A DNA stretch of 64,000 nt from Acerihabitans sp047324305 (GCF_047324305.1 NZ_CP178740.1:4774001-4838000); one strand, 5' to 3'. Counted from the stretch's first letter, positions 50,262-59,946 are shown. The notes: a model not told the origin generated them from the sequence alone. Translations and numbers: made by a program.

Positions 50262-51952
50262 GGGACCTCTTCCTCCAGCGGCAGGCTCAGGATAATACGG
50301 GTAAACAGCTCGGGACGGGATTCGACGCTGATGCCGTACTCCTCGCCATAGCGCACCCGTACGCGCTTATCCACCAGATTCATGCCAAGCCCGGTATTGC
50401 CGGCGACCAACCGATACAGACCGGCATTGTCCTCGATGCACAACAGCAGGCGGTGGTCATGCTGCCGCGCGCTCAGGGTCACGATGCCCTGACCCAGCAG
50501 TTGCGAGGTGCCGTGCTTAATGGCGTTTTCCACCAGGGGCTGCAGGGAGAAGGCCGGCAGATGCATGCCGAGCAATGCCTCGGGCAGATCAAAGCGGATT
50601 TGCAGACGGTCCTGAAAACGCGCCTTTTCAATTTGCAGGTAGGCATTGACATGCTCGATTTCGTCGGCGAGCGTGACCACTTCCTCCGAGCGTTTCAGAT
50701 TCTTGCGAAAAAACGTCGAGAGATTCTGCACCAGTTGGCTGGCCTGATCGCTGTCGCGGCGGATCACCGCCACCAGCGTATTCAGGGCGTTAAATAAAAA
50801 ATGCGGATTGACCTGGGCATGCAGCAGCTTGATTTCCGACTGCGTCAGCAACAGTTTATGCCGTTCGTACTGCCCGGCCAGGATCTGCGCGGACAGCAGG
50901 CTGGCGATGCCTTCGCCCAGGGTACGGTTGATGGAGCTGAACAGCCGGTTTTTGGCCTCGTACAGCTTGATTGTGCCAATCACCTCACCGTTTTCGCCTT
51001 GCAGCGGGATGACCAGCGCCGACCCCAGCTTGCAGTGACGTTGTAACGAACACTGGTACGGCGTCTCGTTGCCGTCGGCATAGAACACTTCATTATTATC
51101 AATGGCCCGGCGCGAATGCGCGGAGGAAATCGGCGTGCCGGGTACGTGGTGATCGTCGCCGATGCCGATAAACGCCAGCAGCTTTTCCCGGTCGGTAATG
51201 GCGACGGCGCCGATATCCAGCTCCTGGTAGATGACCTCCGCCACCTTCATGCTGTTTTCCTGGTTAAAACCCTGGCGCAGAAAACCTTCGGTACAAACGG
51301 CGATTTTCAGCGCGCGGGCGGAAAAGGCCGAGGTATATTTCTCGAACATCGCCCGCCGGTCCAGCAGGATGCGCATAAACATCGCCGCCCCGACGCTGTT
51401 GGTGACGATCATCGGCAAGGCGATGCTCCTGACCAGCCGCAGCGCCTCTTCATAAGGACGGGCCACCGCCAGGATAATCATCATCTGCAGCATTTCCGCC
51501 AGCAGCGTGACGCCGGCGGCGGTAAACGGATTAAACAGGCGATCGATACGCCCGCGCCTGATCAGCAGCCGGTGCGCCAGACCGCCGAGCAGGCCTTCCA
51601 CCACCGTGGAAATCATGCAGCTGACGGCGGTCATGCCGCCCAGGGAATAACGGTGCAGCCCCCCGGTCAAACCGACCAGCACGCCGACCACCGGCCCGCC
51701 CAGCAGGCCGCCCAGCACCGCGCCGATGGCGCGGGTATTGGCGATGGAATCCTGAATATGCAGGCCGAAATAGGTGCCCATAATGCAAAACATGGAAAAC
51801 ATGACATAGCACAAGAGCTTATGGGGCAGTCGGACGGTAACTTGCATCAGCGGGATAAACAGCGGCGTTTTACTCAGCAGGTACGCAATAACCAAATAGA
51901 CGCACATCTGCTGTAACAACAGTAAAACCAAATTGAACTCATGCATAAACAA
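50255..51952 (-). CDS. btsS: Sensor histidine kinase BtsS
   Basis: LytS-type sensor kinase of 565 residues (E. coli 561) that senses extracellular pyruvate. The N-terminal 5TM-LYT receptor (about 1-200) has several hydrophobic helices and TGGLHRYSLGGMTA; a GAF domain follows (about 225-365); the kinase core has the phospho-acceptor His384 in NPHFLFNALNTL, the N box PLVENAIKHG and a glycine box NTGLGMNLVDKRV. It is the first gene of the btsS-btsR operon. Confidence 0.93.
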   Translation of the reverse strand: MFMHEFNLVLLLLQQMCVYLVIAYLLSKTPLFIPLMQVTVRLPHKLLCYVMFSMFCIMGTYFGLHIQDSIANTRAIGAVLGGLLGGPVVGVLVGLTGGLHRYSLGGMTAVSCMISTVVEGLLGGLAHRLLIRRGRIDRLFNPFTAAGVTLLAEMLQMMIILAVARPYEEALRLVRSIALPMIVTNSVGAAMFMRILLDRRAMFEKYTSAFSARALKIAVCTEGFLRQGFNQENSMKVAEVIYQELDIGAVAITDREKLLAFIGIGDDHHVPGTPISSAHSRRAIDNNEVFYADGNETPYQCSLQRHCKLGSALVIPLQGENGEVIGTIKLYEAKNRLFSSINRTLGEGIASLLSAQILAGQYERHKLLLTQSEIKLLHAQVNPHFLFNALNTLVAVIRRDSDQASQLVQNLSTFFRKNLKRSEEVVTLADEIEHVNAYLQIEKARFQDRLQIRFDLPEALLGMHLPAFSLQPLVENAIKHGTSQLLGQGIVTLSARQHDHRLLLCIEDNAGLYRLVAGNTGLGMNLVDKRVRVRYGEEYGISVESRPELFTRIILSLPLEEEVPC

Positions 51953-52082
51953 CGGCTCGTAAAATAACGCCCGTCATGCGCGGCGCGCGCGGGACTCAGT
52001 GGCGCTAACTTACCGAAAAACGCCGGCGTTGTCTTTGATGGTACTCACTAATTTGTATGCTGATTACATTAAAAGCGCTGTA

Positions 52083-52119
52083 AACGGCGGCGGTAGGTTT
52101 TGACCCCGCCGCCGCCGTT
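52083..52119. repeat. GC-rich inverted repeat before the dehydrogenase 3' end
   Basis: AACGGCGGCGG (52083-52093) and CCGCCGCCGTT (52109-52119) can pair around a short AT-containing loop. It lies between btsS and the stop codon of the zinc-type dehydrogenase. No good U-run follows on either strand, so a terminator role is only possible. Confidence 0.5.
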
Positions 52120-52190
52120 CTGTTACGCAGGCGCTAAGGCGTAAGCCCGGCCGGCGGCAATACCGTACGCGCGGCTATCAGTCCTTAGGA

Positions 52191-53198
52191 TCAGAACCCT
52201 TCCAGCACTAACTTGCCCCGGGATTTGCCGCTTTCCAGCAGCGCGTGCGCTTTGCGCAGATTGGCGGCGTTGATGGCGCCGAAATGCTGGGCGAACGTGG
52301 TCTGGAGCACGCCCTGGTCGATAAGCGCGGCAATGCGTTCAAGCAGGTGGTGCTGGTTAATCATATCCGCGGTTTCAAACCGGGAACGGGTGAACATCAA
52401 TTCCCAGTGCAGGGACAGGGACTTGGCCTTAAGCGGCAATGCGTCGAGCGCGGCCGGATCGTCAATCAGGGCCAGGCGTCCCTGTGGCGCCAGAGCCTCG
52501 ATCAGCTGCGGATAATAGCTGTCGGTATGCGTCAGGCTCGCCACGTGGGTGACATTGGCGATACCCAACTGCGTTAACTGATCCAGCAGGGGACGGGAAT
52601 GATCGATCACATGGTGCGCGCCCAGTTTCAGCACCCAGTCGCGGGTTTCCTGACGCGAGGCGGTGCCGACCACCGTCATTCGGGTCAGCCTTCGCGCCAG
52701 TTGGGTGAGTATCGACCCCACCCCGCCGCCGGCGCCGATAATCAGCAGCACGTCGCCTTCGCCGCCGTTTTCGGCCACGCCCAGCCGGTCAAACAACAAT
52801 TCCCAGGCGGTGACCGAGGTCAGCGGCAGCGCGGCGGCATGGGCGAAGTCCAGCGAGGCTGGTTTGTGCCCGGCGATGCGCTCATCCACCAGGTGAAATT
52901 CGCTGTTGCAGCCCGGCCGTGTAATGGAACCGGCATAAAAAACCTCATCGCCGGGTTTAAACAGCGTGACGCCCGCGCCCACCGCCTCGACAACGCCGGC
53001 GACATCCCAGCCCAGCACGCGCGGTGCGCTGACCTCCGCCTTGGCGCGCACCTTGGTGTCGACCGGATTGACGGAAATCGCCTTGACCGCCACCAGCAAA
53101 TCGCGCGCTCCCGGTGTCGGTTTGGGCAGGTCGATATCCACCAGCGCCTGGGGATCCTCAATAGGCAGTCCATGGCGGGTATAGGCAATCGCTTTCAT
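52191..53198 (-). CDS. Zinc-type alcohol dehydrogenase-like protein
   Basis: MDR-superfamily oxidoreductase of 335 residues of the quinone-oxidoreductase-like subgroup (zinc-type alcohol dehydrogenase-like protein family). The N-terminal GroES-like domain has VKAISVNPVDTKVR and VLGWDVAGVVEAVG; the NADP-binding domain has LLIIGAGGGVGSILTQLARR (about 150-170). The structural-zinc cysteines are missing, as in this subgroup. AGAAAAACTG precedes the ATG. It is divergent from a GntR gene. Confidence 0.86.
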   Translation of the reverse strand: MKAIAYTRHGLPIEDPQALVDIDLPKPTPGARDLLVAVKAISVNPVDTKVRAKAEVSAPRVLGWDVAGVVEAVGAGVTLFKPGDEVFYAGSITRPGCNSEFHLVDERIAGHKPASLDFAHAAALPLTSVTAWELLFDRLGVAENGGEGDVLLIIGAGGGVGSILTQLARRLTRMTVVGTASRQETRDWVLKLGAHHVIDHSRPLLDQLTQLGIANVTHVASLTHTDSYYPQLIEALAPQGRLALIDDPAALDALPLKAKSLSLHWELMFTRSRFETADMINQHHLLERIAALIDQGVLQTTFAQHFGAINAANLRKAHALLESGKSRGKLVLEGF

Positions 53199-53411
53199 CA
53201 GTTTTTCTCCCGTAGATCGTCTTAATAAAATGCGGCCCGGGCCATCTGGCGTTCAAGCGTGGCGCAACGCCGGCGCCGGGCGCAATGCGGATTCATCAAC
53301 ATTCTGAAAGTCTAGACTTTTTTTTTACCGCCACCTACCCATAAAATGCACTAACACCTACTCTGTAGAAGTGTAAATCAGCGGCGGCGGAAAGCGCATG
53401 GCTATTCTGAC

Positions 53412-53434
53412 GCATCATGTTGTATATTTGATGC
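53412..53434. promoter_or_regulatory. Inverted GCATCA/TGATGC site before the GntR gene
   Basis: GCATCA (53412-53417) and TGATGC (53429-53434) are inverted around TGTTGTATATT. The same half-site forms the perfect palindrome at 58249-58260 upstream of the ABC transporter operon. This suggests one regulator, most simply the GntR protein, binds both. Confidence 0.45.
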
Positions 53435-53479
53435 ACTGTGTTTATTTGCCGCCGCGGCGGCCTTCAGGCGGGAAAAGCG

Positions 53480-54160
53480 GTGAGTTATCAACCAGGCCCA
53501 ATAGAACACTCTTACCTCGGTTCCAGCGTATACGCCAATCAGCGCCAGGCATTGATTACCGGCCAGCTGAAACCTAACGATCGATTACGCATCCGCGAAC
53601 TGGCGGCGCAGGTCGGCACCAGCGTAACCCCGGTCAGGGACGCGGTATTGCAGTTGGCCAAAGAACAGGCGCTGGAGATGCGCACGCCCAAAGACATTCG
53701 CGTGCCGTCCCTTAACCAAGAACAATACCTGGAGCTGAAAACCCTGCGCCTGGAGCTGGAAGGCATGGGCGCGCAGCGCGCGGCCATGCGCGTCACCCCC
53801 GCCGCCGTCCAGCTGTTGACCGTCAATATCCGGCGCAATATTCGCGCCATTACCGAAGAGGATTGGGTGTCCGCGCTCAGGCTTAACAGCGAATTTCATT
53901 TACTGGTGGCGCAAAGCGCCATGATGCCGGTGCTGAGCAGCTTTATCGACCGGTTGTGGATGCGCACCGGGCCGCTGATTGCCCAAGCCTACGCCCAGCT
54001 CACCCAACAGATGACCATCGGCCATCACCAGACGCTGCTGGCCGCGTTGCGCCAGCGGGACGGTGACGCGGCCGCCAACGCCATGCGCCAGGATATCCTG
54101 GACAGCGATGCGATGCTGGCCCGATTTACCGCCGCCAGCCAGACGGCGCCGCCGGGGTAA
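53480..54160 (+). CDS. GntR family regulator (FCD domain)
   Basis: FadR-subfamily GntR regulator of about 226 residues. The winged helix (about 20-80) has IITGQLKPNDRLRIRELAAQ-type sequence (RQALITGQLKPNDRLRIREL) and VGTSVTPVRDAVLQL; the all-helical FCD ligand domain (about 85-220) has LKTLRLELEGMGAQRAAMRV and SEFHLLVAQSAMMPVL with a metal-type histidine. The start at the GTG 53480 is preferred (GGCGGGAAAAGCG before it); another GTG at 53438 has no ribosome site. It lies at the edge of the transporter/gab cluster and is a candidate regulator of it. Confidence 0.85.
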   Translation: MSYQPGPIEHSYLGSSVYANQRQALITGQLKPNDRLRIRELAAQVGTSVTPVRDAVLQLAKEQALEMRTPKDIRVPSLNQEQYLELKTLRLELEGMGAQRAAMRVTPAAVQLLTVNIRRNIRAITEEDWVSALRLNSEFHLLVAQSAMMPVLSSFIDRLWMRTGPLIAQAYAQLTQQMTIGHHQTLLAALRQRDGDAAANAMRQDILDSDAMLARFTAASQTAPPG

Positions 54161-54180
54161 ACCGGTAAACCCGCTCCCGG

Positions 54181-54912
54181 TCAGACGTGCTGCCCGCCGT
54201 TAACCGGAATTTCCGCGCCGTTGACATAGGCGGCGCCGTTGGTGGAAAGAAAATAAATCAGCGAGGCCACTTCCTCCGGCCGGCCCAGGCGCTGCAAGGG
54301 TACCTGCCGTTCGATAATATCCTGGGTGCCGGGTGAGAGGATGGCGGTATCGATTTCCCCCGGCGCAATGGCATTGACGCGGATGCCGAAACGGCCGAAA
54401 TCATAGGCCATTTCGCGGGTCAGCGCGGACAGCGCCGCCTTGGAGGTGGCATAGGCGACACCGGCGAAAGGATGCACCCGGGTGCCGGCAATGGAGGTCA
54501 CGTTAATGATCCCGCCCTGGGCCTGCCGCAGCTCCGCAAACAGGCCGTTGGCCAGCAGCGCGGTGGAGAACAGGTTGACATTGAACACCCGCATCCAGGT
54601 GGCGTAATCGGTTTCGCGCACCCCCAGCCTGCCGCCGTCGGCGGCCTTGGGCGAGATGCCGGCGTTATTGACCAGCGCGTCCAGCCGCCCGCCCAGTTTT
54701 TCTTTGATAAGCGGCAGCGCGGACTCGACGCCCGCGATATCCTCCAGATCCAGATGGATGTGATTGAGCATTTTTTCGGCCCAGGGACATTCTTCCACCC
54801 AGCTTTGGCGCGAGGCGGTAAAAATCCGCCAGCCGGCCGCATGGAAATGCTTGACGGTGGCATGGCCGATCCCGCGGCTGGCGCCGGTCAGCAATAAGGT
54901 TTTCTGGTCCAA
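54181..54912 (-). CDS. SDR family oxidoreductase
   Basis: Classical short-chain dehydrogenase: cofactor motif TGASRGIGHA near the N-terminus, NNAGISP (about 84-90), catalytic Ser in VTSIAGTRVHPF, Tyr-x3-Lys in VAYATSKAALSA, and the C-terminal VNGGQHV. The start is uncertain: TTG at 54912 lies eight bases after AGGGGAG and gives a normal SDR N-terminus (DQKTLLLTGASRGIG, 243 residues); a GTG three codons earlier and an ATG at 54975 are alternatives. It is downstream of the two permease genes on the same strand and may belong to that operon. Substrate unknown. Confidence 0.84.
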   Translation of the reverse strand: MDQKTLLLTGASRGIGHATVKHFHAAGWRIFTASRQSWVEECPWAEKMLNHIHLDLEDIAGVESALPLIKEKLGGRLDALVNNAGISPKAADGGRLGVRETDYATWMRVFNVNLFSTALLANGLFAELRQAQGGIINVTSIAGTRVHPFAGVAYATSKAALSALTREMAYDFGRFGIRVNAIAPGEIDTAILSPGTQDIIERQVPLQRLGRPEEVASLIYFLSTNGAAYVNGAEIPVNGGQHV

Positions 54913-55022
54913 GGCGTTCACTCCCCTGTGATGCGTGATGCAACAAAATCTACCTGAAAACCCTTGCCGGGGCATCCGCTTTTTTCCGCTTGGCGCCGCC
55001 CCCTAATCACCGTTGCGCCATC

Positions 55023-55856
55023 TTATCTCCCGCGCCCTTCCGAGCCGCGGATGCGTGCGGAACGGCGGCGGAGCATTTCCATCACCAATAATAATATCAG
55101 CGAGGCGCCCACCATCAGCGAGGCGGCGGCGGCAATGGTCGGATCCAGGTTTTCGCGGATGCCGGCGAACATTTGGATTGGCAGGGTACGCTGTCCGGGA
55201 CTGGCCAGGAACAAAGTGACCACCACCTCGTCGAATGAGGCGGCAAAGGCAAACAAGGCGCCGGAAAACACCCCGGGGGCAATCAGCGGCAGCGTTACCC
55301 TGGCAAACACCAGCCACGGCGGCGCGCCAAGGCTGGCGGCGGCGCGGGACAGGTTACGATCGTAGTTTTTCAGCACCGCGGTGACGGTGATGACCACAAA
55401 AGGCACGCCCAGCATGGCGTGCGCCAGCACCAGGCCGAGATAGCTGTTCAACAGCGATATGCGGGCGAAAAAGAAAAACAGGCCCACCGCCACGATCACC
55501 ACCGGCGCTATCATCGGCGAGACGATAATCGCCATCACCAGGGTCTTGCCGCGGAACTCGCCGCGCACCAGGCCCACCGAGGCCAGGACGCCGAGAATGG
55601 TGGCCAGCAGCGTGGCCAGCGGCGCTATCAGCAAACTATTGCCCAGCGCCCCCAGCCACTCGCGGGAATGAAAAAACGCCTGATACCAGCGCAGTGAAAA
55701 TCCGTTTAGCGGATAGCTGAGAAACGAGCCGGAGTTAAACGACAGCGGCACGATGATCAGCACCGGCACCACCAAAAACAGCAGTATCGCCGCGCCGTAA
55801 AAATTAAAGGCGGTATGCCACAACCGCATCAGGAACAGGCCTTCCTGTCTTATCAT
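55023..55856 (-). CDS. ABC transporter permease, PotC/PotI type
   Basis: Inner-membrane permease of a spermidine/putrescine-type ABC importer, 277 residues, with six predicted helices and the EAA-type loop NLSRAAASLGAPPWLVFARV, followed by TLPLIAPGVFSGALFAF. Of three consecutive ATGs the third (55856) is best placed after GGGAGA. It is 14 bases downstream of the other permease gene and ends the transport operon before the SDR gene. Confidence 0.88.
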   Translation of the reverse strand: MIRQEGLFLMRLWHTAFNFYGAAILLFLVVPVLIIVPLSFNSGSFLSYPLNGFSLRWYQAFFHSREWLGALGNSLLIAPLATLLATILGVLASVGLVRGEFRGKTLVMAIIVSPMIAPVVIVAVGLFFFFARISLLNSYLGLVLAHAMLGVPFVVITVTAVLKNYDRNLSRAAASLGAPPWLVFARVTLPLIAPGVFSGALFAFAASFDEVVVTLFLASPGQRTLPIQMFAGIRENLDPTIAAAASLMVGASLILLLVMEMLRRRSARIRGSEGRGR

Positions 55857-55870
55857 CATCATTCTCCCGG

Positions 55871-57139
55871 TTAATGCGCGGCCAGCTCCGCCTGCGTCCG
55901 GGTAACCCGGATGTAGACGATATAGAGCAGGATCACGATGATGAGCAATTGGCTGCCGAGAGCCGCCGCCATGCCCCAATTCATCGTGGTATTGGTGAAG
56001 AACGCCACAAAATAGCTCAGCATCTGGTCGCCGGGGCCACCGAGCAGCGCGGGCGTGATGTAATAACCGATGGCCATGATAAACACCAGCAGTCCCCCCG
56101 CCGCAATGCCGGCATAGGTTTGCGGCACATACACCCGCCAGAAGGCGGTAAAGGGATGCGCGCCCAGCGAAATGGCGGCGCGCATATAGTTAGGCGAGAT
56201 GCCTTTCATCACGGCATACAGCGGCAGGACGATAAAGGGCAGCAAAATATGGGTCATGGCGATATACACGCCGACGCGGTTAAACACCAGCACCAGGGGC
56301 TTGTCGATAATGCCGGCATACAACAGGGCGCCGTTGATCAAGCCGCCCGATTGCAACAGCACAATCCAACTGGCGGTACGAACAATTAACGAAGTCCAGA
56401 AGGGCAGCAGCACCATGATCAGCAGCAGGTTGGCGCGGCCGGCCGGCTGTTTCGACAGCCAGTAAGCCAGCGGGTAGCCCAGCGCCAGGCAGATAAGCGT
56501 CACCACCGCCGCCATCAGCAGCGTACGCAGCAGCACCCCGATATACAGCGCCTGCCCCTCGGGCAAACGGGTTATCTCCCCGGTCTGGATATCCACCTTG
56601 CGATCAAACACCGCCAGGACATAATAACCGGTAAAAGGCCGGCTGGCCCGCTGCACCGAGCGCCAGACGGTAATATCGCCCCATTGCGGTAAGGCCTGGA
56701 TCAGCGCGGCGCGGGTCATGCCCGGCGCGTCAGGCGCGGCGCGCAGCGTACGCATAATCAGCCCGCGGTAAGCGGGGCTTTCGTAGCTCAGGCGTTTTGC
56801 CACCGTGGCAATCTGCCCGTCGGCGCGCGCCCGGCGCAGATCGCTGACCAGCGCCTGGAAAACGGCCTCATCCGGCAGCGCGGTGCCGTCCCACCGGGAC
56901 AGCGCCGCCGTCACGTTGGGCAGCCCGTCGCGAACCTCGGGGTTCGCCACGCTTTTTATCAGGATAGAGGCGATGGGCACCACAAAACTTATCAGGATAA
57001 ACAGCAACAGCGGAGCCACCAGCAGCCAGGTGCGGCGCTTGTAAATCCTTTGCGACTGAGACAACTGCTGCTTCAGCGTGGCGGTATTTAACGTGCCGTC
57101 GTCGGCATCCCGCGCCGGCATGGCTCTACTTGATGTCAT
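55871..57139 (-). CDS. ABC transporter permease, PotB/PotH type
   Basis: Second permease subunit, 422 residues, longer than E. coli PotB (275-317) because of a soluble insert of about 130 residues between the first helix and the transmembrane core (SKQ... region starts near LYIGVLLRTLLMAAVVTLIC). The EAA-type loop is NYMRAAISLGAHPFTAFWRV. The long periplasmic insert after helix 1 occurs in some polyamine-like transporters of proteobacteria. The start at 57139 follows CCGGAGACG. It lies between the binding-protein gene and the second permease gene. Confidence 0.88.
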   Translation of the reverse strand: MTSSRAMPARDADDGTLNTATLKQQLSQSQRIYKRRTWLLVAPLLLFILISFVVPIASILIKSVANPEVRDGLPNVTAALSRWDGTALPDEAVFQALVSDLRRARADGQIATVAKRLSYESPAYRGLIMRTLRAAPDAPGMTRAALIQALPQWGDITVWRSVQRASRPFTGYYVLAVFDRKVDIQTGEITRLPEGQALYIGVLLRTLLMAAVVTLICLALGYPLAYWLSKQPAGRANLLLIMVLLPFWTSLIVRTASWIVLLQSGGLINGALLYAGIIDKPLVLVFNRVGVYIAMTHILLPFIVLPLYAVMKGISPNYMRAAISLGAHPFTAFWRVYVPQTYAGIAAGGLLVFIMAIGYYITPALLGGPGDQMLSYFVAFFTNTTMNWGMAAALGSQLLIIVILLYIVYIRVTRTQAELAAH

Positions 57140-57182
57140 TGTTTCGTCTCCGGAATGCGTGGCGATCCCATGCCGCCAACCC

Positions 57183-58211
57183 TTACTGGGCGGCCCAGGC
57201 GTTAAAGCGCTGCTCAAGATCTTCGCCATGCTCGATCCAGAACTGCGTATCCACCGCCAGGGCATTGGCCAGGTTATCCGGCGACGTCGGCAGGTTGGCG
57301 GCAATCGCCGGCGCGATCAGGCCGATGGCGTTTTTATTGGTTGGCCCGTAGGGAATATTTTCCGCAAAGACCTTTTGGTTTTCCGGCTGGTTGGCGAAGG
57401 CGATAAACTGTTCCGCCAGGGCCTTATGCTTGGATCCTTTGACGATGGCCCAGCTATCCAGATCGTAGAGGCTGTTGTCCCATACCATTTTGAAATCATG
57501 CCCTTCGGTGGCGGCGGCGGCCACACGGCCGTTATAGGCGGAGCTCATGACCACATCGCCGGAAACCAGCCACTGCAGCGGCTGCGCGCCGGATTCCCAC
57601 CATTGAATATTCGATTTGATTTCATCAAGTTTGCGAAAGGCCCGGTCAACCCCCACCGGCGTCGCCAGCTGCGAATAGACATCCTCGCGCCTTACGCCAT
57701 CCGCCAGCAGGGCGATTTCGAGGGTAAACTTGGCGCTCTTGCGCAGCGCGCGCTTGCCGGGGAAATCCTTCACATTCCAGAAGTCGGCCCAGCTGGTCGG
57801 CGCTTTTTTCAGTTTCTGCGCATCATAGGTCAGCACGGTGGACCACAGGAAAATACCGGCGCCGCACTCGGTGGCCGAACCCGGCACATACTCGCTTTTA
57901 TCGCCCAGTTTGGACCAGTCCAGGGTTTCGAACAGGCCTTCGTCGCAGCCGCGACGCAGTTCCGGGCCTTCCACCTCCACCAGATCCCAGCCTACCTGGC
58001 CGGTTTCCACCATGGAGCGGATCTTGGCCATTTCGCCGTTGTATTCCCCAGCCTCGATGTCGCCTTTGCCCGATGCTTTAAACGGCTGGTAAAAGGCTTT
58101 TTCCTGCGCCACTTTGTTCTGGCCGCCGAAGGAAATCACGGTCAGTGTTTCCGCCTGGGCCTGGAAGGCCAGCCCGACCAGCAATGTGGATACCGCTAAT
58201 TGTTTCAACAT
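57183..58211 (-). CDS. ABC transporter substrate-binding protein, spermidine/putrescine type
   Basis: Periplasmic binding protein of 342 residues of the PotD/PotF-like family (bacterial extracellular solute-binding protein). The signal peptide is MLKQLAVSTLLVGLAFQAQA, cut before ETLTVISFGG. Conserved features are VISFGGQNKVAQEKAFYQPF, TGQVGWDLVEVEGPELRRGC and AYNGRVAAAATEGHDFKMVW. The actual ligand cannot be read from sequence; with gabT-gabD next to it, a polyamine or GABA-like compound is likely. First gene of the transporter operon. Confidence 0.9.
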   Translation of the reverse strand: MLKQLAVSTLLVGLAFQAQAETLTVISFGGQNKVAQEKAFYQPFKASGKGDIEAGEYNGEMAKIRSMVETGQVGWDLVEVEGPELRRGCDEGLFETLDWSKLGDKSEYVPGSATECGAGIFLWSTVLTYDAQKLKKAPTSWADFWNVKDFPGKRALRKSAKFTLEIALLADGVRREDVYSQLATPVGVDRAFRKLDEIKSNIQWWESGAQPLQWLVSGDVVMSSAYNGRVAAAATEGHDFKMVWDNSLYDLDSWAIVKGSKHKALAEQFIAFANQPENQKVFAENIPYGPTNKNAIGLIAPAIAANLPTSPDNLANALAVDTQFWIEHGEDLEQRFNAWAAQ

Positions 58212-58248
58212 ATCCTGTCCCCTAAAAAATGCGCCAACGAAAAGTTAA

Positions 58249-58260
58249 ATGATGCATCAT
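58249..58260. promoter_or_regulatory. Palindrome upstream of the ABC transporter operon
   Basis: ATGATGCATCAT is a perfect 12-base palindrome 38 bases before the binding-protein ATG, with a further overlapping CATACATCA that extends the symmetry (TGATG...CATCA). Its half-sites match those before the GntR gene (53412-53434). It may be the operator of the transporter operon. The remaining 58261-58467 up to the gabD stop has no gene. Confidence 0.5.
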
Positions 58261-58467
58261 ACATCAAGCATCTTTCGTGCCACTCTGGCATTTTTTCTTC
58301 AGGGAGTCCGCACGCGGTGAATACGGGGGTCTGGCGTGGAAGGGATGCCGGGTTGCACCCGGGTTATGCGTTAAAGCCGTGCAAAGTTGCAACAGGTTGC
58401 ACCCTGGCGATGCAGCCGCGTTTGCTTCCCCGGCCTGTATCGGCGACAGGCCGGGAAAAGCGGGTTA

Positions 58468-59928
58468 TCACGCTGAGGCGATAGCCACGCACAGGTATTT
58501 CATTTCCAGGTATTCGTCGATGCCGAAGCGCGATCCTTCACGACCGAGCCCTGACTGCTTAACGCCGCCAAACGGCGCCACTTCATTGGAGATAAGACCG
58601 GTATTCACGCCTACCATGCCGTACTCCAGCGCTTCGGGCACGCGCCATTGCCGGGCGGCGTCGCCGGTAAACACATAGGCGGCAAGCCCGAATTCGGTGG
58701 CATTGGCCAAAGCCACGGCCTCTTCTTCGTCGCTAAAGGGGAACAGCGGCGCCACGGGTCCAAAAGTCTCCTCGCGGGCAAAACGCATCTTGCCGGTGAC
58801 GTCGCCTATCAGGGTCGGTTCAAAAAAGGTGCCGCCCAAGGCGTGGGGCTTACCGCCGGCCAGCAGCGTGGCGCCCTGGGACAACGCGTCGTCGATATGC
58901 GCGCGCACTTTGTCGACGGCATCCGCATCGATGAGCGGCCCCTGCGTGGTGCCTTCCGCCATGCCGTCGCCCACCTTAAGCCGCGCCACTTCGGCTACCA
59001 GCCGGGCGACCAGGGCGGGATAAATGCCCCGCTGCACATAGATACGGTTGGCGCAAACGCAGGTCTGGCCGCTGTTGCGGAATTTCGAGGCCATGATGCC
59101 GGCCACGGCGCTGTCCAGATCCGCGTCGTCAAACACGAGTACCGGCGCGTTGCCGCCCAGTTCCAGGGAAAGTTTTTTGATAGTTGGCGCGCATTGCGCC
59201 ATCAGCAGACGCCCCACCTCGGTCGAGCCGGTGAAGCTCAGCTTGCGCACCACGGGACTGGCGCACAGCACCTGTCCCACATCGGCGGCGGGGCCGGTGA
59301 CCACCTGCAAAACGCCGCGCGGAATACCCGCCTGTACCGCCAGCTCGGCCAGGGCCAGGGCGGTAAGCGGCGTTTGTTCCGCGGGTTTAACAATCATGGT
59401 GCAACCTGCCGCCAACGCCGGGGCCACTTTGCGCGTAATCATCGCCGCCGGAAAATTCCAGGGCGTGATCGCCGCGGTCACGCCGATGGGCTGCTTCAGC
59501 ACCAGCAGCCGCTGCCGGGCCTGGGGCGACTGCAGCACGCTGCCCTCCACCCGTTTTCCCTCTTCGGCAAACCATTCGATAAAGCTGTTGGCATAGGCGA
59601 TTTCGCCGCGCGCCTCGGCCAGCGATTTACCCTGTTCGGCGGTCAACAGCCGCGCCAAATCCTCCTGGTGCGCGACAATCAACATAGCCCATTTTTGCAG
59701 CAGCACGGCGCGTTGTTTACCGGTCAGCGCCCGCCAGGACACCAGCGCCAGCGCTGCGGCATCGATGGCGCGCGCCGTTTGGGCGGCGCTCACCTGCGCC
59801 ACCTCGGCCAGTATTTCCCCGGTCGCCGGATTGGTGACGGCTTCGCGCGCGCCGCTGTCGCCGTCGCACCATTCACCGTCGATCAACGCCTGGTGACGGA
59901 GCAATTGCGGGTTATTAAGCTGCATCAT
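58468..59928 (-). CDS. gabD: NAD(P)-dependent succinate-semialdehyde dehydrogenase
   Basis: Aldehyde dehydrogenase of 486 residues oxidising succinate semialdehyde to succinate, the last step of GABA catabolism. Catalytic Cys290 (NSGQTCVCANRI), Glu256 (LELGGNAP), the cofactor Lys181 (VKPAEQTP) and TPWNFPAAMITRK are present, and the sequence follows E. coli GabD throughout. Two adjacent ATGs (59928, 59925) could start it; AAGGAT is nearby. It lies 18 bases downstream of gabT in the same operon. Confidence 0.94.
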   Translation of the reverse strand: MMQLNNPQLLRHQALIDGEWCDGDSGAREAVTNPATGEILAEVAQVSAAQTARAIDAAALALVSWRALTGKQRAVLLQKWAMLIVAHQEDLARLLTAEQGKSLAEARGEIAYANSFIEWFAEEGKRVEGSVLQSPQARQRLLVLKQPIGVTAAITPWNFPAAMITRKVAPALAAGCTMIVKPAEQTPLTALALAELAVQAGIPRGVLQVVTGPAADVGQVLCASPVVRKLSFTGSTEVGRLLMAQCAPTIKKLSLELGGNAPVLVFDDADLDSAVAGIMASKFRNSGQTCVCANRIYVQRGIYPALVARLVAEVARLKVGDGMAEGTTQGPLIDADAVDKVRAHIDDALSQGATLLAGGKPHALGGTFFEPTLIGDVTGKMRFAREETFGPVAPLFPFSDEEEAVALANATEFGLAAYVFTGDAARQWRVPEALEYGMVGVNTGLISNEVAPFGGVKQSGLGREGSRFGIDEYLEMKYLCVAIASA

Positions 59929-59946
59929 CTTTCTATCCTTACGTAT

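Noticed and set aside
51116..51916. 266-codon ORF antisense to btsS
   Set aside because: Shadow of btsS with His/Gln/Arg-rich low-complexity translation.
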